Notes: generated by a model not told the origin, from the sequence alone. A stretch of 5,838 nucleotides of DNA from Bacillota bacterium (GCA_016284485.1 JAEEOX010000025.1:1-5838), one strand, 5' to 3'. Counted from the stretch's first letter, positions 1 to 5,648 are shown. Numbers and translations are program-made.

Positions 1-1
1 C

Positions 2-229
2 ACCTACGTGGGAATCGACGAGCGCTTCCGTTACATCGAAGACAAGGCTCTGAAGCGCGGGGTGGGTCCGGAAGGCCTGGCCCGCATCGCAAGGAGCAAG
101 GGCGACATGCAGCGTCTCATGGACGGCATCGCAGAAGTTATAGGAAAGACCATTGATGAACTGATCGGCGTCGGCACCAACATGGCCGATCTGTTCGATT
201 CAGAAGAGTGGGGAGAACACACCAGATGA
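2..229 (+). CDS. 3' end of an unrecognised gene (partial, 5' end off the window)
   Basis: The frame is open from the first bases of the window to a TGA at 227-229, so this is probably the C-terminal part of a longer protein. A GTG at position 8 could be a start, but no ribosome binding site can be judged so close to the edge. About 75 residues are visible. They are charged and predicted mainly helical, with no obvious membrane segment. The stretch ending in the residues GKTIDELIG faintly recalls the last helices of XRE-type helix-turn-helix domains, but I cannot assign a family. It does not resemble the C-terminus of Mini-III RNase or CysS, which often lie upstream of rlmB in Firmicutes. Its stop overlaps the thyA start (ATGA), which implies co-transcription and probably translational coupling. 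Coding status is well supported by the coupling and codon use; function is unknown. Confidence 0.72.
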   Translation, partial: TYVGIDERFRYIEDKALKRGVGPEGLARIARSKGDMQRLMDGIAEVIGKTIDELIGVGTNMADLFDSEEWGEHTR

Positions 230-1056
230 GCAAGGCAGACGTTTTATTCGTGGATATGTGCAAAAAGATCCTGACCGAGGGCTTCAGCACCGAAGGCGCC
301 AACGTCAGGGCGAGGTGGGAGGACGGATCTCCGGCCTACACCATCAAGACCTTCGGCGTGGTGAACCGCTACGACCTTTCCGAAGAGTTCCCGGCACTGA
401 CACTAAGGAGGACCGCCATAAAGTCCGCCATGGACGAGGTGCTCTGGATCTGGCAGAGGAAGTCCAACAACATCCATGACCTCAGGCCCCACATCTGGGA
501 CGAGTGGGCTGATCCGGACGGTTCCATAGGCAAGGCCTACGGATACCAGATGGCAAAGAAATACAAGTTTGCCCAGGGCACCATGGACCAGGTGGACAAT
601 GTGATCTGGCAGCTGAAAAACCAGCCCCAGTCCCGCAGGATCCTTACCAATATGTACAATTTCGACGACCTCTCTGAGATGAATCTGGAGCCCTGCGCAT
701 ACTCCATGACTTTCAACGTCACGGGGAACAGGCTCAACGCCATCCTGAACCAGAGGTCCCAGGACATCCTGGCCGCCAACAACTGGAACGTGGTGCAGTA
801 TGCACTGCTTCTCATGATGCTGGCTCAGGTCACAGGACTGGAAGCGGGCGAGCTGGTGCACGTCATATCCGACGCACACATATACAACCGTCACGTGCCG
901 GTGATCGAGGAGCTGATCTCCAGACCCCAGTATCCGGCGCCCAAGGTGACTCTCAATCCGGAGATAAAGGATTTCTACGACTTTACCCCCGAGGACGTAA
1001 GAGTAGAGAACTACAGGCACGGGGAGCAGATACTCAACATCCCCATCGCCGTATGA
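226..1056 (+). CDS. thyA: thymidylate synthase (ThyA family, Bacillus-type)
   Basis: This enzyme methylates dUMP to dTMP using 5,10-methylene-tetrahydrofolate and releases dihydrofolate; it is cytoplasmic. The 276-residue protein aligns along its whole length with the Bacillus subtilis ThyA subfamily, including the N-terminal VRARWEDGSPA region in place of the RTGTG of E. coli ThyA. Visible landmarks are the phosphate-binding Arg at about residue 28, IWDEW (90-94), the double Arg (137-138), the catalytic Cys157 in LEPC, QRSQD (176-180), the nucleotide-binding Asn188, and DAHIY (216-220) with the His and Tyr that contact the deoxyribose. The loop before Asn188 reads AANNWN rather than the more familiar GxPFN. 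I chose the ATG at 226, not the upstream GTG at 208, because it has a GGGGAG site 10 bases upstream, overlaps the previous stop, and fits the family N-terminus. folA follows after 15 bases. Confidence 0.96.
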   Translation: MSKADVLFVDMCKKILTEGFSTEGANVRARWEDGSPAYTIKTFGVVNRYDLSEEFPALTLRRTAIKSAMDEVLWIWQRKSNNIHDLRPHIWDEWADPDGSIGKAYGYQMAKKYKFAQGTMDQVDNVIWQLKNQPQSRRILTNMYNFDDLSEMNLEPCAYSMTFNVTGNRLNAILNQRSQDILAANNWNVVQYALLLMMLAQVTGLEAGELVHVISDAHIYNRHVPVIEELISRPQYPAPKVTLNPEIKDFYDFTPEDVRVENYRHGEQILNIPIAV

Positions 1057-1058
1057 TG

Positions 1059-1067
1059 AAGAGGAGG
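1059..1067 (+). promoter_or_regulatory. ribosome binding site of folA
   Basis: AAGAGGAGG lies just after the thyA stop, with only four bases between its last G and the folA ATG. The match to the anti-Shine-Dalgarno sequence is strong but the spacing is shorter than usual. Confidence 0.7.
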
Positions 1068-1071
1068 ACAT

Positions 1072-1590
1072 ATGGATCTCATAGTTTGCACTGACAAGAA
1101 CTGGGGCATCGGTAAAGATGGCCGTCTCCTCTGTCATCTGAAGGAGGACATGAAATACTTCAGGAAAAACACCATGGGCAAGGTGGTGGTCATGGGACGC
1201 TCCACTCTGGAGAGCCTGCCCAACGGAGAACCCCTGAAGGACAGGATCAACGTGGTCCTCACAAGGAGACAGGACTTCGAGAAAGAAGGAGTCATCGTCG
1301 TCCACGACATGGAAGAACTCATGGAGGAACTGAACAATTATGAGCCCGGCAGGGTCATGATAATCGGCGGCGCCTCCGTGTACAACGAGATGATGGACAT
1401 CTGCGACAGACTGCTTGTGACCAAGGTCTACAAGGAGTTCGAGGCGGATACCTTCATCAGGAACATAGATGAAGACCCCAACTTCAAGGTCGTCTGGAGC
1501 TCAGACGTGATGAAGGAGGGAGACACGGAATTCCAGTTTTTTGAGTACCGCAGGAAGATGATCACACCGGAGGACCTTTTGGATGACTAA
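1072..1590 (+). CDS. folA: dihydrofolate reductase
   Basis: This enzyme reduces dihydrofolate to tetrahydrofolate with NADPH, regenerating the cofactor that ThyA consumes. The 172-residue protein shows the DHFR fold in order: NWGIGKDGRL (10-19, start of the Met20 loop), the substrate-binding acidic residue Asp26 in LKEDMKYF, the NADPH-binding MGRSTLESLP (41-50), an Arg at 58 matching the folate-glutamate-binding Arg57 of E. coli, the cofactor loop IIGGASVY (97-104), and LLVTKV with Thr117 matching Thr113 of E. coli. The position of E. coli Trp22 is Cys21 here. The protein is slightly longer than E. coli FolA (159 residues), with an acidic tail ending in PEDLLDD that encodes the rlmB ribosome binding site and overlaps the rlmB start. 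The position directly after thyA is a common arrangement for the dTMP cycle. Confidence 0.95.
   Translation: MDLIVCTDKNWGIGKDGRLLCHLKEDMKYFRKNTMGKVVVMGRSTLESLPNGEPLKDRINVVLTRRQDFEKEGVIVVHDMEELMEELNNYEPGRVMIIGGASVYNEMMDICDRLLVTKVYKEFEADTFIRNIDEDPNFKVVWSSDVMKEGDTEFQFFEYRRKMITPEDLLDD
1569..1573 (+). promoter_or_regulatory. ribosome binding site of rlmB, inside folA
   Basis: GGAGG within the last codons of folA sits nine bases before the ATG at 1583. It supports that start and implies translation of rlmB from the same message, with an 8-base overlap between the two genes. Confidence 0.7.
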
Positions 1591-2332
1591 GGGCGCAAAA
1601 GATACGAACACCAACATCATCATAGGAAGAAACCCGGTGACGGAGGCACTGAAGGCCGGCCGCACCATGGACAGGATCCTGGTGGCCTCTGAGGATGGCT
1701 CAATGAAGGTCATCATCGCCAAGGCCAGAGAGAGAGGGATCCCCGTCATGAAGACCGAGCGCGCCACCCTGGACAGGATGGCAGGCGGAAAGCCCCACCA
1801 GGGGGTGGCGGCCTACGTCAGCTCCTATTCATATTCAACGGTGGATGATATCTTAAGAGCCGCGGCGGACAGGGGAGAGGATCCCTTCATCGTGGTGCTG
1901 GACGGCATAGAGGATCCCCATAACCTGGGAGCCATAATCAGGACGGCGGACTGCGCAGGAGCCCATGGGGTCATAATCCCCAAGAGATATTCCGCGGGGC
2001 TTACGGATACCGTGGCCAAGGCTTCGGCAGGAGCCATCGAGTACGTGCCCGTGGCCAGGGTGACCAACATCGCCCAGACCATCGAAGCCCTGAAGGAAAA
2101 GGGTATCTGGGTGGCGGCCTGCGACATGGACGGTGAGCTCTACACCAGACAGGACCTCAGGGGGAAACTGGCTGTAGTCATCGGATCCGAAGGCTTCGGC
2201 ATATCCAGACTGGTCAAGGAAAAGTGTGACTTCACGGTATCCATGCCCATGAGGGGGCATGTGAACTCTCTCAACGCCTCAAACGCGGCGTGCTGCGTGA
2301 TGTACGAGGTGAGAAGACAGAGAGACCTTTAA
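1583..2332 (+). CDS. rlmB: 23S rRNA 2'-O-ribose methyltransferase, RlmB/TrmH (SpoU) family
   Basis: This is an S-adenosylmethionine-dependent SPOUT methyltransferase. The family type enzyme, E. coli RlmB, methylates the ribose of G2251 in the 23S rRNA peptidyl-transferase centre. The 249 residues begin with the L30e-like substrate-binding domain, with IIIGRNPVTEAL (12-23) and KPHQGVAAYV (70-79). The trefoil-knot catalytic domain follows with all three family motifs: motif 1 DPHNLGAIIRTA (111-122), motif 2 IGSEGFGISRLV (200-211) and motif 3 SLNASNAACC (229-238). The MPMRGHVNSLNAS block is characteristic of RlmB and its TrmH-like relatives. Length matches the family. The exact rRNA target cannot be proven from sequence because B. 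subtilis YacO and other paralogues share the motifs. The location directly before sigH is the standard Firmicutes context and favours the RlmB/YacO orthologue. Confidence 0.93.
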   Translation: MTKGAKDTNTNIIIGRNPVTEALKAGRTMDRILVASEDGSMKVIIAKARERGIPVMKTERATLDRMAGGKPHQGVAAYVSSYSYSTVDDILRAAADRGEDPFIVVLDGIEDPHNLGAIIRTADCAGAHGVIIPKRYSAGLTDTVAKASAGAIEYVPVARVTNIAQTIEALKEKGIWVAACDMDGELYTRQDLRGKLAVVIGSEGFGISRLVKEKCDFTVSMPMRGHVNSLNASNAACCVMYEVRRQRDL

Positions 2333-2365
2333 GTTTTTTGTGCAAAGGAAACGGACAGAAATACA

Positions 2366-2980
2366 GTGGCGATAGAAAACCTTTTGATACTTACAGATGA
2401 ACAGCTGGCTGCCATGGCCAGAGAGGGCAGCGAGACGGCCGAGGAGATCCTGATCGACAAGTACAAGGGACTGGCAAAGCTCAAGGCGAAGGCTTACTTC
2501 ATCGCCGGCGGCGACCAGGAGGACGTGGTCCAGGAGGGGATGATCGGTCTGATGAAGGCGGTCAGAAGCTATGACCCCGAAAGGGAGACCAGCTTCAAGA
2601 CCTTTGCTTCGGCATGCATCAACAATCAGATCATCAAGGCCATCAGAAACGCTGACAGAGAGAAGAACCACCCGCTGAACGACGCGGTGTCCCTGAGCGA
2701 AACGGTGGAGAACTCCGGCGAGACCCTGACCATCGGCGACATCGTCAAGGCTTCCGTATTCGACGAACCTGAGCAGAATCTCATCTATCAGGATCTGATC
2801 GAGAGGATAAGGGAGGGCATCGACGCCAACTTCAGCCAGCTGGAGAGAGATGTTTTCCACCGGAAACTGGAGGGCAAGAACTACATGGAGATCGCTGCGG
2901 AACTGGGCAAGTCTCCCAAGACCATCGACAATGCCATACAGAGGGTGAGGCACAAGATAACCAAGATATTGGACATGTAG
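2366..2980 (+). CDS. sigH: RNA polymerase sigma factor SigH (sigma-30 family)
   Basis: This sigma factor directs RNA polymerase to stationary-phase, competence and early-sporulation promoters in Bacillus; in non-sporulating Firmicutes its regulon varies. The 204-residue protein aligns closely with B. subtilis SigH. The N-terminal helix DEQLAAMAREGSETA (11-25) precedes region 2, with DQEDVVQEGMIGLMKAV (50-66) and the -10-reading segment SFKTFASACINNQIIKAI (76-93). A conserved linker contains HPLNDAVSLSE (102-112). Region 4 contains SQLERDVFHRKLEGKNYMEIA (157-177) and the recognition helix SPKTIDNAIQRVRHKI (183-198). The start codon is GTG. No strong ribosome binding site is seen: AAAGGA ends 16 bases upstream and only GGAC is nearer, so initiation may be weak or regulated. 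An in-frame stop (the rlmB TAA) bounds any upstream extension. The yacP gene usually found between rlmB and sigH is absent. Confidence 0.94.
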   Translation: MAIENLLILTDEQLAAMAREGSETAEEILIDKYKGLAKLKAKAYFIAGGDQEDVVQEGMIGLMKAVRSYDPERETSFKTFASACINNQIIKAIRNADREKNHPLNDAVSLSETVENSGETLTIGDIVKASVFDEPEQNLIYQDLIERIREGIDANFSQLERDVFHRKLEGKNYMEIAAELGKSPKTIDNAIQRVRHKITKILDM

Positions 2981-3044
2981 GCCGCAAGGCTTTCATGGAC
3001 CGGTACAGGATATAAACTTACCGTTCCGGAGATATCCGGATAAA

Positions 3045-3051
3045 AAAGGAG
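3045..3051 (+). promoter_or_regulatory. ribosome binding site of the alpha/beta hydrolase gene
   Basis: AAAGGAG lies eight bases before the ATG at 3060, directly downstream of a short TCCGGA inverted repeat (3025-3040). It supports the chosen start. Confidence 0.7.
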
Positions 3052-3059
3052 AAAAACCT

Positions 3060-3956
3060 ATGGAAAAAGTTTTTTTGGACGGCGCGGAAGGCGCTAAACT
3101 GGCAGTAAACATCTACGAACCGGAGAATCCCGTAGGAATCGTGCAGGTCTTCCACGGAATGGCGGAACACAAGGAAAGATACGACTATTTCATGAACAAG
3201 CTCATGGAAGCCGGCTATGTGGCTGCCATCAGCGACATGAGAGGTCACGGCGAATCCCTGGATGAAACAGGCGTCAAGGGATATTTCGGCAAGGGCGGCA
3301 CGGAGAATCTGGTGAAGGACTACAAGCAGATCACCGACTATCTTGTGGAAAGATATCCCGGACTTCCGCTTTACGTCTTCGGACACTCCATGGGAACACT
3401 GAACGCCCGCGCATGGCTGGAGAAGTATTCCGCATGCACCAACAGAGTGGTGCTGAGCGGCACCGTATGCCCCAACGGAGCATCCAAGCTTGCAGTCTGG
3501 ATCGCCAAGCGTCAGGCCAAAAAGATGGGCCTCACAGGATTCAGCCCCATCATGCTCAAGCTGACACAGATGGGCACCGGCGGCAAACCCAAGCCGGGCG
3601 AGGAGTTCCAGTGGCTCTCCTACAATCAGGAAAACATCAAGACCTACGAGGCTGACCCCGACAGCGGATTCCCCTTCATGGTGGGCGGCTACATCAGCCT
3701 TTTCGAGATGACCACCAACATCGCCAAGCCTGAGCGTTATCAGAACGTGAACAAGGACTGCAAGATCCTTCTTCTGAGCGGCGTGGACGATCCCGTCACC
3801 GGCGGAGCAAAAGGTCTGGCAGCCTCCATCGCCAACCTGGAGAAGGCCGGCTTCACCGTATCCAACAAGGTCTACGACCACATGAAGCACGAGATCCTCA
3901 ACGAGGATGAGCGCGACATGGTCATCCGGGACGTGGTGGACTTCTTCAGAAGCTGA
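3060..3956 (+). CDS. alpha/beta hydrolase, monoacylglycerol lipase-like (serine aminopeptidase S33 / Hydrolase_4 family)
   Basis: This is a serine hydrolase of the family that includes lysophospholipases and monoacylglycerol lipases. The likely substrate is a lipid ester, but this is inferred from the family only. The 298-residue protein has the full fold: the oxyanion-hole motif FHGMAEH (31-37), SDMRGHGES (58-66, DxRGHG type), the nucleophile elbow GHSMG with Ser110, a cap region around residues 135-225, the acid residue in SGVDDPV (Asp243 or Asp244), and the catalytic His277 in MKHEILNE. The last part resembles the KHEILNE/HEIFNE signature common in clostridial members. There is no signal peptide or membrane segment, so it is probably cytoplasmic. 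It follows sigH by 79 bases without a convincing terminator and precedes the M20 dipeptidase by 33 bases. This pairing does not define a pathway beyond general catabolism. Confidence 0.9.
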   Translation: MEKVFLDGAEGAKLAVNIYEPENPVGIVQVFHGMAEHKERYDYFMNKLMEAGYVAAISDMRGHGESLDETGVKGYFGKGGTENLVKDYKQITDYLVERYPGLPLYVFGHSMGTLNARAWLEKYSACTNRVVLSGTVCPNGASKLAVWIAKRQAKKMGLTGFSPIMLKLTQMGTGGKPKPGEEFQWLSYNQENIKTYEADPDSGFPFMVGGYISLFEMTTNIAKPERYQNVNKDCKILLLSGVDDPVTGGAKGLAASIANLEKAGFTVSNKVYDHMKHEILNEDERDMVIRDVVDFFRS

Positions 3957-3977
3957 TTACCGGGCGGAGAGAGCATT

Positions 3978-3983
3978 AAGGAG
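3978..3983 (+). promoter_or_regulatory. ribosome binding site of the M20 dipeptidase gene
   Basis: AAGGAG lies six bases before the ATG at 3990 in the 33-base gap after the hydrolase stop. Close spacing and a good site support co-transcription of the two genes. Confidence 0.7.
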
Positions 3984-3989
3984 ATCAAA

Positions 3990-5345
3990 ATGGCATATAT
4001 TGAAAACGAAGCTTTGACAGAGGAGATGCTTCAGAGCCTGCAGAGGCTGGTGAAGTACAATTCCGTCGAGGGAGAGCCCTCCGAGGGCAAGCCCTTCGGC
4101 GAAGGTCCTGCCGCCGTGCTGGGGGAAGCCCTTGAGATGGCGGAGGAGATGGGTTTCCGCACCAAGAACGTGGACAACTACTGCGGCTACGCTGAGATAG
4201 GTGAAGGCAAGGACATCATCGGTCTCGTGGGACATCTTGATATCGTTCCCGCGGGAACCGGCTGGGACACAGATCCCTTCACCGTGACCCGCAAAGGCGA
4301 CAAGGTCTACGGCAGAGGAGTCAGCGATGACAAGGGCGGAGTAGTGGCGTCGCTCTACGCCATGAAGAGGGTCCTGGACAGCGGCATTCCCCTGAACAAG
4401 AGGATCAGAGTGCTCATGGGCTGCAACGAGGAGTCCGGCTCCCGCTGCATGGCCTACTACAACCAGCATGAAGAACCCATTACCACCGGGTTCACGCCGG
4501 ACGGCGACTTCCCCGGCATCTACGGCGAGAAGGGCATGCTGGGCATGACCGCCAGAAGCAAGTCCACAAAGATCGTGGACATCCACGGCGGATTCGTTTC
4601 CAACGCGGTATGCAGTGAGTGCACCACCGTGGTGAGAAGCGAAGACGTGGACCTGGAAGCCCTGGCTTTTGCCCTTAAGGAGACGGCGCTTCCGGACTTC
4701 AGCATCACCGAGGAGAACGGACTCATCACCATCTTCGCCAAGGGAGTATCGGCCCATGCCAGCCTTCCCACCCAGGGAGTCAACGCCTGCGGATGCACCA
4801 TGGAAGCCCTTAAGAAGGCAGGCATGGAAGACGACTTCGTGAACTTCTATGTGGAGCGCATCGGAACATCCTGCGACGGAGCGGGCTGTGGCCTCAAGGT
4901 GGAGGACGAGTACGGCGCACTCACACTGAACAACGGCATCACCAAGATGGAGGACGGCGTGATCACCTGCACCATCGACTGCAGATTCCCCGTGACCTTC
5001 ACCCCCGCAGAGATCGTTGAGAGGGTGACTCCCTACCTGGACGACCCCAGAGGATCCTTCAAGGTGGAAAAGACCGTAGAGCCGCTTTTCTATCCTCCGG
5101 ATTCTCCTCTGGTAAAGAGCCTGGTCAGCGCCTACCGTGAGGTCACAGGCGACATGGAATCCCAGCCCCAGGTGATCGGCGGCGGCACCTACGCCAAGTC
5201 CATCCCGGGCATCATCGCCTTCGGATGCGAGTTCCCCGGCGGCGACAACCACATCCACGACGCCAACGAGTCCCTGCCCGTAAAGGAACTGGGACTTCAG
5301 CAGGAGATCTACTACCAGGCCATCCTGAAGCTTCTGGAAATGTAA
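3990..5345 (+). CDS. pepV: M20 family dinuclear zinc dipeptidase, PepV-like (Sapep group)
   Basis: This is a metallopeptidase that cleaves dipeptides with an unsubstituted N-terminus, acting in cytoplasmic peptide catabolism. The 451-residue protein has all M20 landmarks: GHLDIVPAG (81-89) with zinc ligand His82 and Asp84 next to the active site; GRGVSDDKGG (108-117) with the bridging Asp113; NEESGS (146-151) with general base Glu147 and ligand Glu148; TPDGDFP (169-175) with ligand Asp171; the lid-domain GVSAHASLP (252-260) with His256, which contacts substrate across the active site; and NHIHDANESLP (420-430) with ligand His423. Length and the long lid insertion fit PepV rather than the shorter DapE or ArgE. 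The protein has twelve cysteines, unusually many for a hydrolase, which would fit an anaerobic cytoplasm. Substrate preference is not visible from the sequence, so the symbol is by similarity. It is the last gene before a strong GC hairpin. Confidence 0.9.
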   Translation: MAYIENEALTEEMLQSLQRLVKYNSVEGEPSEGKPFGEGPAAVLGEALEMAEEMGFRTKNVDNYCGYAEIGEGKDIIGLVGHLDIVPAGTGWDTDPFTVTRKGDKVYGRGVSDDKGGVVASLYAMKRVLDSGIPLNKRIRVLMGCNEESGSRCMAYYNQHEEPITTGFTPDGDFPGIYGEKGMLGMTARSKSTKIVDIHGGFVSNAVCSECTTVVRSEDVDLEALAFALKETALPDFSITEENGLITIFAKGVSAHASLPTQGVNACGCTMEALKKAGMEDDFVNFYVERIGTSCDGAGCGLKVEDEYGALTLNNGITKMEDGVITCTIDCRFPVTFTPAEIVERVTPYLDDPRGSFKVEKTVEPLFYPPDSPLVKSLVSAYREVTGDMESQPQVIGGGTYAKSIPGIIAFGCEFPGGDNHIHDANESLPVKELGLQQEIYYQAILKLLEM

Positions 5346-5356
5346 GATGATATGAG

Positions 5357-5389
5357 GGTCCCGCCCCGGCTTAAGGCCGGGGCGGGACC
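5357..5389 (+). terminator. perfect 14-bp GC hairpin at the end of the operon (terminator-like, no T-tract)
   Basis: A left arm at 5357-5370 (GGTCCCGCCCCGGC) and right arm at 5376-5389 are exact reverse complements around a TTAAG loop, starting 11 bases after the dipeptidase stop. It lies exactly where the operon transcript should end, but what follows is GACTTATGC and not a T-run. It may act as a Rho-dependent or RNA-stabilising 3' end, or as a bidirectional transcription barrier ahead of the tRNA promoter. It could also be one copy of a dispersed palindromic repeat. Confidence 0.55.
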
Positions 5390-5418
5390 GACTTATGCAT
5401 TAAAGGTATTTTTCGCTC

Positions 5419-5447
5419 TTGACTTTAGGCGGTGGTATGAGTATAAT
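5419..5447 (+). promoter_or_regulatory. sigma-A promoter of the tRNA-Thr gene
   Basis: TTGACT (5419-5424) and TATAAT (5442-5447) are separated by exactly 17 bases: a five-of-six -35 box and a perfect -10 box. An AT-rich stretch (5401-5413) lies just upstream and could serve as an UP element. Transcription should begin around 5453-5456, giving a leader of about 25 bases before the mature tRNA 5' end at 5479. This is the strongest promoter in the window, as expected for a stable RNA gene. Confidence 0.88.
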
Positions 5448-5478
5448 CATTTGTGCACAGAGACGAAGTGCGTAATAT

Positions 5479-5555
5479 GCTGTTGTAGCTCAGTAGGTAG
5501 AGCACTTCCTTGGTAAGGAAGAGGTTCGGCAGTTCGAGCCTGCTCAACAGCTCCA
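5479..5555 (+). tRNA. tRNA-Thr (anticodon GGT), CCA encoded
   Basis: The cloverleaf folds completely. The acceptor stem GCTGTTG (5479-5485) pairs perfectly with CAACAGC (5545-5551). The D stem is GCTC/GAGC (5488-5491, 5500-5503). The anticodon stem is CTTCC/GGAAG (5505-5509, 5517-5521) around the loop TTGGTAA, giving anticodon GGT at 5512-5514, which reads threonine ACC and ACU codons. The T arm is GGCAG-TTCGAGC-CTGCT (5528-5544) with one terminal G-T pair. The discriminator base is T5552 and CCA is encoded at 5553-5555. The variable loop, AGGTTC at 5522-5527, is six bases, one more than the usual five. It has its own promoter and terminator and lies upstream of tuf, as thrT(GGU) lies upstream of tufB in E. 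coli. Confidence 0.96.
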
Positions 5556-5557
5556 TG

Positions 5558-5583
5558 AAGGCTGGTATTTACCAGCCTTTTTT
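5558..5583 (+). terminator. intrinsic terminator of tRNA-Thr
   Basis: AAGGCTGGT (5558-5566) and ACCAGCCTT (5571-5579) are exact reverse complements around an ATTT loop, followed by a T-run (5578-5583). It begins two bases after the CCA end. Its right arm also takes part in an alternative hairpin with 5590-5597. Confidence 0.9.
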
Positions 5584-5615
5584 CTTTACAAAAGGCTTTT
5601 ATTTTCGGCCCGGAT

Positions 5616-5625
5616 GTGTTAAAAT
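5616..5625 (+). promoter_or_regulatory. probable extended -10 promoter of tuf
   Basis: TAAAAT (5620-5625) matches TATAAT at five of six positions and is preceded by a TGT extended -10 element (5617-5619). At 16-18 bases upstream there are only T-rich hexamers (around 5596-5603), poor -35 matches, so the extended -10 would have to compensate. Transcription would start near 5632, giving a leader of about 80 bases before the tuf ATG. The preceding tRNA terminator makes a separate tuf promoter likely. Confidence 0.55.
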
Positions 5626-5648
5626 ATTTTTTGCGTGTTAGAACGCGT

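Noticed and set aside
208..225. Upstream GTG start for thyA adding six residues
   Set aside because: The ATG at 226 has a correctly placed GGGGAG site, overlaps the previous stop and fits the family N-terminus.
403..1305. Long 300-codon open frame on the minus strand across thyA and folA
   Set aside because: It is antisense to two clearly conserved genes, spans their junction and shows no recognisable motif. Long shadow frames are common in GC-rich coding DNA.
2307..2339. Possible terminator after rlmB: AGGT/ACCT followed by six T residues
   Set aside because: Only four base pairs with a 14-base loop, and inside the coding end of rlmB; too weak to terminate.
2979..2993. Small hairpin with a GCAA tetraloop overlapping the sigH stop codon, followed by TTT
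   Set aside because: Five pairs including one G-T and only three T residues. A terminator is not convincing and the fold may be chance.
3011..3016. TATAAA as a -10 box for the hydrolase gene
   Set aside because: No acceptable -35 hexamer at 16-18 bases and no extended -10 TG, so a promoter cannot be claimed.
3957..5258. 433-codon open frame on the minus strand opposite the M20 dipeptidase
   Set aside because: It is the mirror of a gene with complete M20 catalytic motifs. The translated sequence has no recognised domain.
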